NCBI GenBank assembly: GCA_963811365.1 | Contig: CAWEQW010000008.1 | Coordinates: forward strand, 496,001 to 560,000 | Direction: 5' to 3' | DNA: 64,000 bases | Source of the DNA: CAWEQW01 sp963811365 | GTDB lineage: Bacteria; Actinomycetota; Actinomycetes; Propionibacteriales; Nocardioidaceae | Shown: piece after piece, positions 52,310 to 62,927 of the stretch | How positions within the stretch are numbered: the stretch's first letter is position 1 | How the letters are laid out: each line of letters opens with the position of its first letter | Translations under genes and position numbers: made by a program | The notes under the pieces: generated by a model | What the model saw: the letters and a program-made list of their open reading frames with translations, nothing else | Databases searched by the model: none | Told to the model about the DNA's origin: nothing

Positions 52310-52726
52310 GTGACGACTTCGACCGCGCAGACCGCTGGGACGCCCGAACCGACCTTCTACGACCGGATCGGCGGCTACCCGACGATCGCCGCGATCGTGC
52401 GGAGGTTCTACGAGGGCGTGGCGACCGACGAGGTGCTGCGGCCGCTGTACCCGGAGCAGGACCTTGCGCCGGCCGCCGAGCGGTTCACCCTCTTCCTCGT
52501 GCAGTACTGGGGCGGCCCCACGACGTACTCCGAGACGCGCGGCCACCCGCGGCTGCGGATGCGCCACGCGCCGTTCCGGGTGACCCCGAAGGCGCGTGAC
52601 CACTGGCTGAGGCACTTCCGCGCCGGCCTGGAGTCGGTCGGGCTCGACGCGGAGCTCGAGGCGGAGTTCTGGGACTACGTGACGCACGCGGCCCAGTTCA
52701 TGGTCAACACGCTCGAGGAGGACTGA
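52310..52726 (+). CDS. glbO: Truncated haemoglobin, group II (GlbO-like)
   Basis: 138 residues from GTG 52310. TFYDRIGGYPTIAAIVRRFY opens the helix-B pocket; RPLYPEQDL, YWGGPTTYSETRGHPRLRMR and the proximal histidine in MRHAPF are standard; the Trp in DHWLRHF is the group II G8 Trp. Binds O2/NO at the membrane or in the cytoplasm. It sits where glbO is found in Mycobacterium, after the pepN-DUF block. Confidence 0.94.
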   Translation: MTTSTAQTAGTPEPTFYDRIGGYPTIAAIVRRFYEGVATDEVLRPLYPEQDLAPAAERFTLFLVQYWGGPTTYSETRGHPRLRMRHAPFRVTPKARDHWLRHFRAGLESVGLDAELEAEFWDYVTHAAQFMVNTLEED

Positions 52727-52735
52727 GCGCGCGGG

Positions 52736-53137
52736 TCAGTCGTCGAGGACCGCCTCGAGGCGGGTGCGCTCCTCGGCGGTCAACGGGCGGGACCGCTGGG
52801 CGCGCGGGTCGAACGCCACCATCACGGCGCTGGCCCGCGAGTAGACCTCGTCGGCATCGACGATCTCGCTGGCGAGGCCGAACGACGAGGTCCCGATCCG
52901 GGACACCCAGGTCTCCACGACGTACGGCTCGGGCCGGAACAGGAGCGGGCGCCGGTAGTCCACGTCGAGACGCGCGACCACCAGCCCCTCCCCCGGCTCG
53001 TCGATGCGGCGGCCCAGGGAGGCCAGGAACGCGAGCCGCGCCTCCTGGTAGTACTCGAAGTACTTGACGTTGTTGACGTGGCCGAAGACGTCGACGTCGG
53101 AGAACCGCACCCGGCAGTCGTAGGCGTGCCGGCTCAC
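52736..53137 (-). CDS. Acyl-CoA thioesterase, hotdog fold (second of tandem pair)
   Basis: 133 residues. 4HBT-type hotdog: RFSDVDVFGHVNNVKYFEYY, with the Asp of DVDVFGH as probable general base, and RLDVDYRRPLLFRPEPYVVE. Cleaves acyl-CoA; substrate unknown. The GTG start overlaps the stop of the preceding homologous gene by 4 bp, so the two may form a heteromeric double hotdog. Confidence 0.9.
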   Translation of the reverse strand: MSRHAYDCRVRFSDVDVFGHVNNVKYFEYYQEARLAFLASLGRRIDEPGEGLVVARLDVDYRRPLLFRPEPYVVETWVSRIGTSSFGLASEIVDADEVYSRASAVMVAFDPRAQRSRPLTAEERTRLEAVLDD

Positions 53138-53592
53138 TGGCCCGCTCCCTGTGCGACCCCCGCCGGCTCCGGCGTCTCCCAGAAGCCGCGCAGCACGTCC
53201 TTCTCCTGCGCGGTGATCCGGCGCGGCCGCTCCGCGGAGAAGACGTACGGCGTCAGCACGGTGCGCGCCCGCGCGTACACGTGCCGAGTCCCGTCCTCGA
53301 GCACGTCGAGGATCTCGTAGGCCATCGTGAACGACGCGGCCCTGATGCCGGTGACCCACGACTCGATGCGCACCGGCTCGAACCGGAACACCAGAGGGCT
53401 CACGAACTCCACCTCGTGGCGGACCACGACCACGCCCTCCGCGAGCTCCTCGCCGCCGGAGGCCGGGGCGTGGACGCGCAGCATGTCCACCCGGGCCTCC
53501 TGCAGGTAGTCGACGTAGACCACGTTGTTGACGTGTCCCAGCGAGTCCATGTCGGCCCACCGCAGCGGGCAGAGGTAGATGTGTCGAGCCAC
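53134..53592 (-). CDS. Acyl-CoA thioesterase, hotdog fold (first of tandem pair)
   Basis: 152 residues from GTG 53592. LRWADMDSLGHVNNVVYVDY carries the catalytic Asp region, followed by RHEVEFVSPLVFRFEPVRIE. Homologous to the next gene, with which it overlaps by 4 bp; a tandem duplication. Divergent from the thiolase gene, consistent with a shared fatty-acid context. Confidence 0.92.
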   Translation of the reverse strand: MARHIYLCPLRWADMDSLGHVNNVVYVDYLQEARVDMLRVHAPASGGEELAEGVVVVRHEVEFVSPLVFRFEPVRIESWVTGIRAASFTMAYEILDVLEDGTRHVYARARTVLTPYVFSAERPRRITAQEKDVLRGFWETPEPAGVAQGAGQ

Positions 53593-53693
53593 ACAGGCAT
53601 CCTCCCAGGGTTGGCACCTAGGCTGTCGAGTGGTCCTCCTGACGGACCCGCCGGTCCGCGCCGGACCCGTCCACGACGAAAGGGAGTCCCCCG

Positions 53694-54908
53694 ATGCCCG
53701 AGGCTGTGATCGTCGCTGCCACCCGGTCCCCGATCGGCCGCGCCCACAAGGGCTCGCTGAAGGACATGCGTCCCGACGACCTCGCGGCGCTCATGGTCCG
53801 CGCCGCGCTCGACAAGGTGCCGGCGCTCGACCCCACCGACATCGACGACCTGTACCTCGGCTGCGGCCTGCCGGGTGGGGAGTCCGGGTTCAACATGGGC
53901 CGGATCGTCGCGGTGCTGCTCGGCTACGACCATCTTCCGGGTGCGACCGTCACCCGCTACTGCTCGTCGTCGGTGCAGACCACGCGGATGGCCTTCCACG
54001 CGATCAAGGCCGGCGAGGGCGACGTCTTCGTCTCGGCCGGGGTGGAGACCGTCTCACGCTACCCGTACGGCAGCAGCGACCCGGGCAGCGCGCAGAACCC
54101 GCGGTTCGCCGAGGCGGTGGCCCGGACCACCGAGACGGCGGAGAGCGGCGCCGGGTGGCACGACCCGCGCGACGACGGCACGGTTCCGGACGCCTACATC
54201 GCGATGGGCCAGACGGCCGAGAACGTTGCGCGGCTTCGCGGGCTGAGCCGCCGGGAGCTCGACGAGTTCGGGGTGCGCAGCCAGAACCTCGCCGAGAAGG
54301 CCATCACCGACGGCTTCTGGGAGCGCGAGATCACCCCGGTCACCACCCCGGACGGCAGCGTCGTCTCGCGCGACGACGGGCCGCGGGCCGGGGTGAGCCT
54401 CGAGGCGGTCTCCGACCTGAAGCCGGTGTTCCGTCCCGACGGGGTGGTCACCGCCGGGAACTGCTGCCCGCTCAACGACGGCGCCGCCGCGGTCGTGGTC
54501 ATGTCCGACACCAAGGCCGCCGAGCTCGGTCTCACCCCGCTGGCTCGGGTCGTCTCCACGGGCGTGACCGCGCTGTCCCCGGAGATCATGGGACTCGGGC
54601 CGGTGCAGGCCACCAAGCAGGCCCTCGACCGTGCCGGCATGACGATCGACGACATCGACCTGGTCGAGATCAACGAGGCCTTCGCAGCGCAGGTGGTCCC
54701 GTCGTACCAGGACCTCGGGATCGACCTGGACCGGCTGAACGTCAACGGCGGCGCCATCGCGGTGGGCCATCCCTTCGGCATGACCGGCGCCCGGCTGCAG
54801 AGCACGATGCTCAACTCGCTGCAGTGGCACGACAAGCAGACCGGCCTCATCACGATGTGCGTCGGCGGCGGCCAGGGCATGGCGCTGATCCTCGAGCGGC
54901 TGAGCTGA
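53694..54908 (+). CDS. Acetyl-CoA C-acyltransferase (thiolase)
   Basis: 404 residues. Nucleophile C90 in TRYCSSSVQTTRMAFHAIK, histidine in NGGAIAVGHPFGMTGAR and second Cys in MCVGGGQGMALI. The length and EITPVTTPDGSVV loop are typical of the degradative group. It cleaves or forms 3-ketoacyl-CoA in beta-oxidation or related paths. Next to acyl-CoA thioesterases. Confidence 0.95.
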   Translation: MPEAVIVAATRSPIGRAHKGSLKDMRPDDLAALMVRAALDKVPALDPTDIDDLYLGCGLPGGESGFNMGRIVAVLLGYDHLPGATVTRYCSSSVQTTRMAFHAIKAGEGDVFVSAGVETVSRYPYGSSDPGSAQNPRFAEAVARTTETAESGAGWHDPRDDGTVPDAYIAMGQTAENVARLRGLSRRELDEFGVRSQNLAEKAITDGFWEREITPVTTPDGSVVSRDDGPRAGVSLEAVSDLKPVFRPDGVVTAGNCCPLNDGAAAVVVMSDTKAAELGLTPLARVVSTGVTALSPEIMGLGPVQATKQALDRAGMTIDDIDLVEINEAFAAQVVPSYQDLGIDLDRLNVNGGAIAVGHPFGMTGARLQSTMLNSLQWHDKQTGLITMCVGGGQGMALILERLS

Positions 54909-54974
54909 GAGGCGCCCGTGGCTTCCGGGGTGACCGGACGGTGACGCCGCGCGTGGCGAGGTGAAGGAATTTCG

Positions 54975-55004
54975 TTGAATTATCAATTATACGGTTGGTA
55001 GACT
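54975..55004 (+). promoter_or_regulatory. Promoter and palindromic operator of the MarR gene
   Basis: TTGAATTATCAA (54975-54986) is a near palindrome, with TTGAAT as -35 and TAGACT (54999-55004) as -10, spacer 18 bp. The ATG at 55012 follows the -10 by only 7 nt, so the transcript is probably leaderless. This AT-rich patch is the most likely autoregulatory site of the MarR protein. Confidence 0.65.
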
Positions 55005-55011
55005 AGACCGC

Positions 55012-55503
55012 ATGACTGTGCAGGCGACCGACGTCACATGGCTCGACGAGGGCCAGCAGCGCGCGTGGCGCGCCTACCTGGTGGGCACCACCCTGCTCAT
55101 GGACCGGCTCGACCGCGACCTCCGCGAGAACCACGGGCTCTCGCTGCCCGAGTACGAGATCCTGGTCCGGCTGGCCGAGGCGGCCGACCACCGGATGCGG
55201 ATGGCGGTGCTCGCCGAGTCGGTGAGCCACTCCCGCAGCCGGGTCACCCACACGGTCAGCCGGATGGAGCGAGCGGGGCTGGTGCTGCGGGAGAACTGCG
55301 TCTCCGACGGACGCGGCGTCGAGGCGGTGCTCACCGCGCGTGGCCTCCGGACCCTCGAGGAGGCGGCGCCCGGCCACGTCTCGGCGGTACGGCGGTTCCT
55401 CGTCGACCTCGCCGACCCGGACGACCTGGCCGCGGTGGGCCGGGTCTTCGACGCGGTCAGCGACGCGCTGGTCCAGAACAACCCGGCCGCGGACATCCGC
55501 TGA
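55012..55503 (+). CDS. MarR family regulator
   Basis: 163 residues. Helix-turn-helix LAEAADHRMRMAVLAESVSH, RSRVTHTVSRMERAGLV and wing RENCVSDGRGVEAVLT. The SHSRSRVTHTVSRMERAGLV pattern is common in actinobacterial MarRs. Only 3 bp precede the DksA-like gene, so the two are likely one transcript. Ligand unknown; likely represses itself through the palindrome just upstream. Confidence 0.92.
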   Translation: MTVQATDVTWLDEGQQRAWRAYLVGTTLLMDRLDRDLRENHGLSLPEYEILVRLAEAADHRMRMAVLAESVSHSRSRVTHTVSRMERAGLVLRENCVSDGRGVEAVLTARGLRTLEEAAPGHVSAVRRFLVDLADPDDLAAVGRVFDAVSDALVQNNPAADIR

Positions 55504-55506
55504 CCC

Positions 55507-55845
55507 ATGGACGACGCGGCCGCCCGGCTCGCCGACGAGCGCGCGCAGACGCTGTCCCGGCTGGCCTCGCTGACCCGAGACTTCGCCGACATCGTGGCGG
55601 CGGAGCAGGACGCGAACGCTGACGACGAGCACGACCCCGAGGGGCACACGATCGCGTTCGAGCGCTCCCAGGTCTCCGCGCTGGTCGAGCAGGCACGCGG
55701 CCACCTCGCCGAGATCGACGCGGCCGAGCAGCGGCTGGCCGCGGGCGGCTACGGCCTCTGCGCGAGCTGCGGTGGACCGATCGCGCCGGGGCGGCTCGAG
55801 GCGCGACCGACGGCGCGGACGTGCATCGGCTGCGCCGGGAGGTGA
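55507..55845 (+). CDS. DksA/TraR-type zinc-finger protein
   Basis: 112 residues: an N-terminal helical hairpin (DFADIVAAEQDANADDEHDP) and a four-Cys zinc finger, CASC...CIGC near the C-terminus (YGLCASCGGPI, ARTCIGCAGR). DksA-like proteins enter the RNA polymerase secondary channel; the DxxDxA tip motif of DksA is not clear here, so the function is uncertain. Probably in an operon with the MarR gene. Confidence 0.88.
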   Translation: MDDAAARLADERAQTLSRLASLTRDFADIVAAEQDANADDEHDPEGHTIAFERSQVSALVEQARGHLAEIDAAEQRLAAGGYGLCASCGGPIAPGRLEARPTARTCIGCAGR

Positions 55846-55860
55846 GCCGGCGAGGTCGTC

Positions 55861-57543
<1,683 letters not shown>

Positions 57544-57628
57544 GGTCAGGAAGCCTACGGCGCTCCTGCCACCTCGTTCCAACCGGTCTCGCGCCCGAGG
57601 CCGCTGCCGAGAGGCGCGCCCGGTCCCG

Positions 57629-58114
57629 TCAGGCGGCCGGCGACTCGCCCGACCCGACGACGCGGCCGTGGCTGTCGAGCTGCGGCAGGTCGTCGACCTG
57701 GGCGTGCAGGATCGCCTTGACCTCGCGGTCGGTCTCCTCCTCGCTCTCGGCCGCCACCCGGGACACCCGTAGGAAGGCGGAGGTGCCACGCGCGAGGTCG
57801 TGGCCGACGTGCTGGGCGTCCACCACGTAGGTGGTCGAGGACTGGCCGTCCTGGCGCTCCCAGACGTCGGCGCGCAGCCGACCGTGCACGACCACCGGGT
57901 CGCCCTTCTTGACCGACTCGGCGACGTTCTCCGCGAGCCCCCGCCAGCAGCTCACCGAGAACCACGACGTCGGCCCGTCCACCCAGCTGCCGTCGCGACG
58001 CCGGATCCGCGGCGTCGACCCGACCCGGAAGTTCGCCACCGAGCCGTCCTTGGTCTCACGGAGGACCACGTCGTTGCCGACCCAGCCCTGCAGCGTCACG
58101 AAAGCTTCGTTCAT
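57629..58114 (-). CDS. Single-stranded DNA-binding protein paralogue
   Basis: 161 residues. OB fold: TLQGWVGNDVVLRETKDGSV, FRVGSTPRIRRRDGSWVDGP, WFSVSCWRGLAENVAESVKK and VVVHGRLRADVWERQDGQ. The C-terminus ends GSGESPAA and lacks the acidic DDIPF tip by which the main SSB recruits partners, so this is an accessory SSB, as in the mycobacterial paralogue next to ettA. Start ATG 58114 has GAGGAG upstream. Confidence 0.93.
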   Translation of the reverse strand: MNEAFVTLQGWVGNDVVLRETKDGSVANFRVGSTPRIRRRDGSWVDGPTSWFSVSCWRGLAENVAESVKKGDPVVVHGRLRADVWERQDGQSSTTYVVDAQHVGHDLARGTSAFLRVSRVAAESEEETDREVKAILHAQVDDLPQLDSHGRVVGSGESPAA

Positions 58115-58252
58115 CGGAGGTCTCCTCATGTCGTCGGACGAGTACGTCCCGAAGGCTGCCCGGTCTGCCTCCGAGGGGGCGGGACCGCGCACGAAGCTGT
58201 GGACAGCGCCCACGACCACCGCCCCTGGGGACGGAACCTGGCCGGCGCCGCG

Positions 58253-59911
58253 TCACCGCGCAGCGGCAGCCAGTCCGGACCGCACCTGCCGGTAGGCCTC
58301 GACCTCCGCCTGGACCGGCTCGACCACGAGCCGGTCGGTGACCTCGCCGATCGCGGTGCGCAGCCGGCGTTCCACCGTCCGGGCACGTCGGCGCGCGGAC
58401 GCCCGGGCCGCGATCCGGCACAGCAGCGCGACGACGACGCCGCCCAGCACGCCCCCGAGCAGCATCAGCGTCGGCACCGGGAAGCCGCGGTAGTCGGGCG
58501 TGGACGGCTCCGGCAGCCGGAGGTAGCCCGTCACCGCCAGCCCGGCGAGCCAGAGCCCACCGACCAGCGCCACCGTCACCAGGGCCCACTGCAGACCCCG
58601 CACCACCCGCCACCAGCCCGGTGTGCGGGCGACGCCGAGGTCGGTCCCGGTCACCGCCTGGTCGAGGGCGTCGTCGAGGTCGCCGAGCCGACCGACCGAG
58701 GCACGACGTACCGCGTCGGCCCAGGGCCGGCTCAGGTCGACCGAGACGTCGTCGGCCAGCGAGCGGACCGCGGTGTCGACCCGGGCTCGCTGCACCGGGG
58801 AGGCGACCGGCATCGACGACCGCGGCGCGGCCATGAGCTCCCTGTCCTTCGGGCCGAGGTCGAGGTGCAGCCGGCGCAGCGGGTCGGGGCGGAACCTGCT
58901 CAGCCAGGCCGTGACCGGCCAGCCGGTGGCCTGGCGGGCCCGGCGGCGGGTGGCGTCGTGCACCGCGCGCACGACCGTGGGCACGCCCGCCGCCTCGGCG
59001 AGGGCGTCGACGAGCTCGGGCTCCCGCTCGCGGGCCACGTCGTCGGGCCGGGCGTCGCCGCTGGCCGCCTGCATCCGCCCGGCCACGGAGGCCACGTCGG
59101 CGAGCATCCGCGCCCGAGCGGCCTTCTTGGCCGCGACCCGGGCGCCGATCGCTCTCCGGAGCGCAGGGATGCCCTCGCCGGTGCGGGCCGAGGTCGCGAG
59201 CACGGGCACCGCACCGAGCCCCTCCGCCGTCAGGAGCCGCTCGAGGTCGGCCACCATCGCCGCCCGCTCCGGCGGCGGGACGGCGTCGACATGGTTCAGC
59301 ACCACCAGCATGATGTCCTGGTGGGTCGCCAGCGGCCGCAGGTAGCGGTCGTGCACCGCCGCGTCGGCGTACTTCTGGGGGTCCAGGACCCAGACCAGCA
59401 TGTCCGCGAGCGCGACCAGCCGGTCGACCTCGACGTGGTGGCCGACCTCGGTCGAGTCGTGGTCCGGCAGGTCGAGCAGCACCAGCCCGTCCAGGTCGCC
59501 GTCGTGGCGGCCCCGGTCGAGCATGCTGTCGCGGGCCACCTGGTGACGACGAGGTACGCCGAGCCAGTCGAGCAGCTCTCCGGCCCCCTCCGGGCCCCAC
59601 GCGCACGCCAGGGTCCACGACGTGGTGGGCCGGCGGACGCCGACGGCCGCCAGGTCGAGACCGGCGAGCGCGTTGAAGGTCGACGACTTGCCGGACCCGG
59701 TGGAGCCCGCGAGCGCCACGACGGTGTGCTCCCCGGACAGCCGCAGCCGCGCTCCGGCTCGGTCGACCACCGCCGCGGCGTCGTCCACCAGGGCGTCGTC
59801 GAGCCGCCCACGTGCCGCGTCGACGGCCTGCTGGAGACCGTCGAGCCGGGCCGCGACGTCCGGGGGCCCCTTGCCGACCAGCCGGCGGGCCGCCTCGGCG
59901 ATCGCCGTCAC
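58253..59911 (-). CDS. Dynamin-like/YfjP-type GTPase (second)
   Basis: 552 residues. Walker A GSTGSGKSSTFNAL, G3 LLDLPDHDS and G4-like LNHVDAVPP. About residues 415-470 hold two membrane helices (ALVTVALVGGLWLAGLAVTG, VPTLMLLGGVLGGVVVAL). GTG 59911 overlaps the stop of the preceding GTPase by 4 bp. Paired GTPases of this sort may act as a heteromer in membrane remodelling, as Streptomyces DynA/DynB do (inference). Confidence 0.88.
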   Translation of the reverse strand: MTAIAEAARRLVGKGPPDVAARLDGLQQAVDAARGRLDDALVDDAAAVVDRAGARLRLSGEHTVVALAGSTGSGKSSTFNALAGLDLAAVGVRRPTTSWTLACAWGPEGAGELLDWLGVPRRHQVARDSMLDRGRHDGDLDGLVLLDLPDHDSTEVGHHVEVDRLVALADMLVWVLDPQKYADAAVHDRYLRPLATHQDIMLVVLNHVDAVPPPERAAMVADLERLLTAEGLGAVPVLATSARTGEGIPALRRAIGARVAAKKAARARMLADVASVAGRMQAASGDARPDDVAREREPELVDALAEAAGVPTVVRAVHDATRRRARQATGWPVTAWLSRFRPDPLRRLHLDLGPKDRELMAAPRSSMPVASPVQRARVDTAVRSLADDVSVDLSRPWADAVRRASVGRLGDLDDALDQAVTGTDLGVARTPGWWRVVRGLQWALVTVALVGGLWLAGLAVTGYLRLPEPSTPDYRGFPVPTLMLLGGVLGGVVVALLCRIAARASARRRARTVERRLRTAIGEVTDRLVVEPVQAEVEAYRQVRSGLAAAAR

Positions 59912-61635
59912 GACGGGCTCCCGGACTGCCCCGCGAACCGGAGGTCGTCGACCCGACGGGCTGCCGAGCGGATCCGGTCGGCGGCGTCGGGGACGACCCC
60001 CAGGCCGTCGAGCAGGTCGAGGTAGCGGGCCCGCTCCGCCTCGAGCAGCGTCTCGACGCGGGCGTTGAGGTCGGCGCGGGCGTGCGCGGCGAGGCGGCGC
60101 ACCGCCTGGTCGCCGAAGACCGCCTCGAGCACCTTCTGTCCGACGATCGCGCTGCCGCCCGCGATCCCCGCCTCGGCGCCGGTGATCCCGGCGGTCTGCG
60201 CGAAGACCACGATCATCAGCGCCAGGCCGAGGCCGTTGACCCCGAACGCGAGGAACCGGGCGGTGGTGCGCTTGTCGGCGCCCTCGCCGCGGACCATGTC
60301 GAGAACGTCCTGCTGCCAGTCGCGCACGGCCCGCGCGGCGCGCTCCCGGAAGTCGCGCGAGGCCCGACCGAGGTCGCTGCCCGACGCGTCGAGCAGCCGC
60401 TGGCCGGCCGTCAGCGACCGCCAGGAGGCCTGGGCGCGCTCGGCCGCCGTCTCGGCATGCTCCAGGATCAGCGTCTCGAGTCCCGACTCGACGGCCCCAG
60501 CGGCACGCTCGGCCTGGTGCGGCTCGCCTCTGACCCACGCGACCACCCGGTCCCGCAGCCGGCCGACCCGGGTCTCGAGCGAGCGCAGCAGCTCACCCGT
60601 GCCGACGAACTCCTGCCAGCGGGCCAGCACCTCGCCGCGCAGCAGGGTGCCGTCGGCGCTCGCCTCGTCGATCCGGTCGGCCGCCTCGGTGTAGGCGCGG
60701 TCGACCTCGCCGCGCAGCCGGACCACGGTCGTGCTCTGCTCCGCGGCGGCGTCCGCGAGCAGGTGTGAGCGGCGGGCCAGGTTGCGCACCGCCCCGTCCA
60801 GGGTCTGCCTCACGACCGCGGCACGCGCCGTGGCGTCGGAGGCGAGCAGGTCGAGCCAGCCGCGGATCTCCGCGACCGCGGTGGACGGTAGGGCGCCGTC
60901 GACGGACAGCTCGCTCTCCACCACGGTGAACAGCGGCGAGTCGCGCAGCCCCCGGGCGCTCAGCATGCGCGCGAGGTGGCCGCTCACCTCCGCGACCGCC
61001 TCGGGCGGGGTGCGGTCGAGCACGACCGCGACGGCGGTGCTGCGCTCGACGGCTGCCTGCAGGAAGTCCCACGGCACCTGGTCGGCGTACCGGGCGGCGG
61101 AGGTGACGAACAGCCACAGGTCCGCTGCGCCGAGCAGCTCCGCGGCGAGGGTGCGGTTGCGCTCCTCGACCGAGTCGATGTCCGGCGCGTCGAGGATCGC
61201 CAGTCCGGCCGGGACGGTCGGCGCCGCGACGAGCTGGAGAGCCCCCGGGTCGCCGGTCGCGCCCGTGGTGCGGGCCAGCCCCGGCAGCACCCGGCCGGTC
61301 TCGAACCAGGCCGTGTCCTGGGGGCTGTGCACGAGCACGGGAGACCTGGTGGTCGGCCGCAGCACGCCTGGTGCGCTGACCTGCCGACCGACGACGGCGT
61401 TGACGAGCGTGGACTTGCCGGCGCCGGTCGACCCGCCCACCACCGCCAGCAGCGGGGCGTCGATCCGCAGCAGCCGCGGCAGGACGTAGTCCTCGAGCTG
61501 GTCCACGAGCTCGGCACGGGTGGCGCGCTGCTCCTGGGCGCCGGGGACGTCCAGCGGCAACGGGGTCGCCTGCAACGCCTCGCGGAGCCGCACCAGCGTC
61601 GCGACCAGCTCGGTCGCCGCGACGGGGGCGCTCAC
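59908..61635 (-). CDS. Dynamin-like GTPase (first)
   Basis: 575 residues. Walker A GGSTGAGKSTLVNAVVG, G3 ILDAPDIDSVE, G4-like VLDRTP. A long helical stalk, then a hydrophobic hairpin near the C-terminus (GVNGLGLALMIVVFAQTAGI and EAGIAGGSAIVG). Start GTG 61635 overlaps the PrsW stop by 4 bp. Partner of the next gene. Cytoplasmic face of the membrane. Confidence 0.9.
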   Translation of the reverse strand: MSAPVAATELVATLVRLREALQATPLPLDVPGAQEQRATRAELVDQLEDYVLPRLLRIDAPLLAVVGGSTGAGKSTLVNAVVGRQVSAPGVLRPTTRSPVLVHSPQDTAWFETGRVLPGLARTTGATGDPGALQLVAAPTVPAGLAILDAPDIDSVEERNRTLAAELLGAADLWLFVTSAARYADQVPWDFLQAAVERSTAVAVVLDRTPPEAVAEVSGHLARMLSARGLRDSPLFTVVESELSVDGALPSTAVAEIRGWLDLLASDATARAAVVRQTLDGAVRNLARRSHLLADAAAEQSTTVVRLRGEVDRAYTEAADRIDEASADGTLLRGEVLARWQEFVGTGELLRSLETRVGRLRDRVVAWVRGEPHQAERAAGAVESGLETLILEHAETAAERAQASWRSLTAGQRLLDASGSDLGRASRDFRERAARAVRDWQQDVLDMVRGEGADKRTTARFLAFGVNGLGLALMIVVFAQTAGITGAEAGIAGGSAIVGQKVLEAVFGDQAVRRLAAHARADLNARVETLLEAERARYLDLLDGLGVVPDAADRIRSAARRVDDLRFAGQSGSPS

Positions 61636-62870
61636 CGGTGGCCCCGGGACGCGGCCAGCAACGGACCGGTCGGCTGCGGGAACCAGGCGTACGGGCGCAA
61701 CGCGCGCAGCCGGCGGACCATCTCCGCTCCGCGCTGCGCGAAGTCCGACGGCGCCGATCCGCGCAGGTAGCGGTCGTGCAGGAAGCCCAGCTCGACGGCC
61801 TGCTGCTGGTAGGCGCGGGTGGCGCGCTCGGCGAGCGGACCGCCGGCGGCTCGCGCCTCCCGCCGGGCCACCCGACGGGCCGGCAGCCGCACCAGCCACG
61901 GCACCTCGGCCGGGGCGAGGTATCCGCGCGCTGCGCAGTCGGTCAGGGAGCGGGTCAGCATCCGCCCCTCCCGCTCGCGCGCCCACACCGCGATGCCGAC
62001 CAGGAGCAGGAACGCGGGCACCATCAGCACGAGGTACGTCGCCACGAACGCCTGTCCGCCACCGAGGAAGGCGGAGGTGTTCCACAAGGAGTGCGCCGTC
62101 ACCGCGACGACGTACCCCGCGACCGGTGCCGCGACGCGCCAGAAGCGGCTCCGGGTGACGACGGCGACGCCCACCCCCACCCCGATCGCGGACGTGAAGA
62201 GCGGGTGCGCGAAGGGGCTGAAGATGCCGCGCACGACGAACAGCGACGTCGCGGCGTCCAGGCCGCCCGGCCCGGTCCCGTGGCCACCGACGTACGCCGC
62301 GGCGAGGTACATGATGTTCTCGGTGAAGGCGAAGCCGGCGCCGACGAGCCCGGCGTACACGAGGCCGTCGAGGATCCCGTCGATCTGGTTGCGCCGCGAC
62401 CAGAGCAGCAGCAGGACGAACAGGCCCTTGGCCGCCTCCTCGGTGACCGGCGCGACGACCGTTCCGGACCACGACGCCGAGGCGCTCAGCACCCGGGCGT
62501 CGACGGCCTGGAGGAGCAGGGCGGCGGTGGTCGCGACCAGGGCGCCCCAGCCGAACGCGAAGCCGAGGAACACCGGCGGCTCGGGCTCGTAGCGGTCCAG
62601 CCACAGATAGCCGGCGACGACGGGCCCGACCGGGATCGCCGCCAGCACGGCGCCGACCACCAGCGCGCCGGGCGCGCCGACGAACAGCAGCACGAGGCCG
62701 ATGGCGGCCGCGCCCACGACCATGGCGAGCGTGAGCAGGATCGTGAAGGCGGCAGAGGTCCGGCGTCGTGGCGACGCGAGCAGAACCGGGGGCACCGGGC
62801 CGCGCGCCCCGGCACGGCCCCGCCACCCGGGCTGCTCGTAGCCGAGACCGTCCACCCCGCTCACCCGCAC
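61632..62870 (-). CDS. PrsW-family intramembrane metalloprotease
   Basis: 412 residues, about 9 membrane helices. Metal motifs of the family: PVTEEAAKG (EE), GFAFTENIMY (E), SPFAHPLFT (H) and VTAHSLWN (H). PrsW of Bacillus cleaves an anti-sigma factor; the target here is unknown and no anti-sigma gene is in the window. First gene of a three-gene unit with 4-bp overlaps (PrsW, GTPase, GTPase). Divergent from an aminopeptidase gene over 57 bp. Confidence 0.93.
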   Translation of the reverse strand: MRVSGVDGLGYEQPGWRGRAGARGPVPPVLLASPRRRTSAAFTILLTLAMVVGAAAIGLVLLFVGAPGALVVGAVLAAIPVGPVVAGYLWLDRYEPEPPVFLGFAFGWGALVATTAALLLQAVDARVLSASASWSGTVVAPVTEEAAKGLFVLLLLWSRRNQIDGILDGLVYAGLVGAGFAFTENIMYLAAAYVGGHGTGPGGLDAATSLFVVRGIFSPFAHPLFTSAIGVGVGVAVVTRSRFWRVAAPVAGYVVAVTAHSLWNTSAFLGGGQAFVATYLVLMVPAFLLLVGIAVWAREREGRMLTRSLTDCAARGYLAPAEVPWLVRLPARRVARREARAAGGPLAERATRAYQQQAVELGFLHDRYLRGSAPSDFAQRGAEMVRRLRALRPYAWFPQPTGPLLAASRGHR

Positions 62871-62927
62871 AGCCTATCGGGGCGCGCCCCCGCTCCCGGC
62901 CGTCGCTTCACGCGGTCCCCCGGACGT

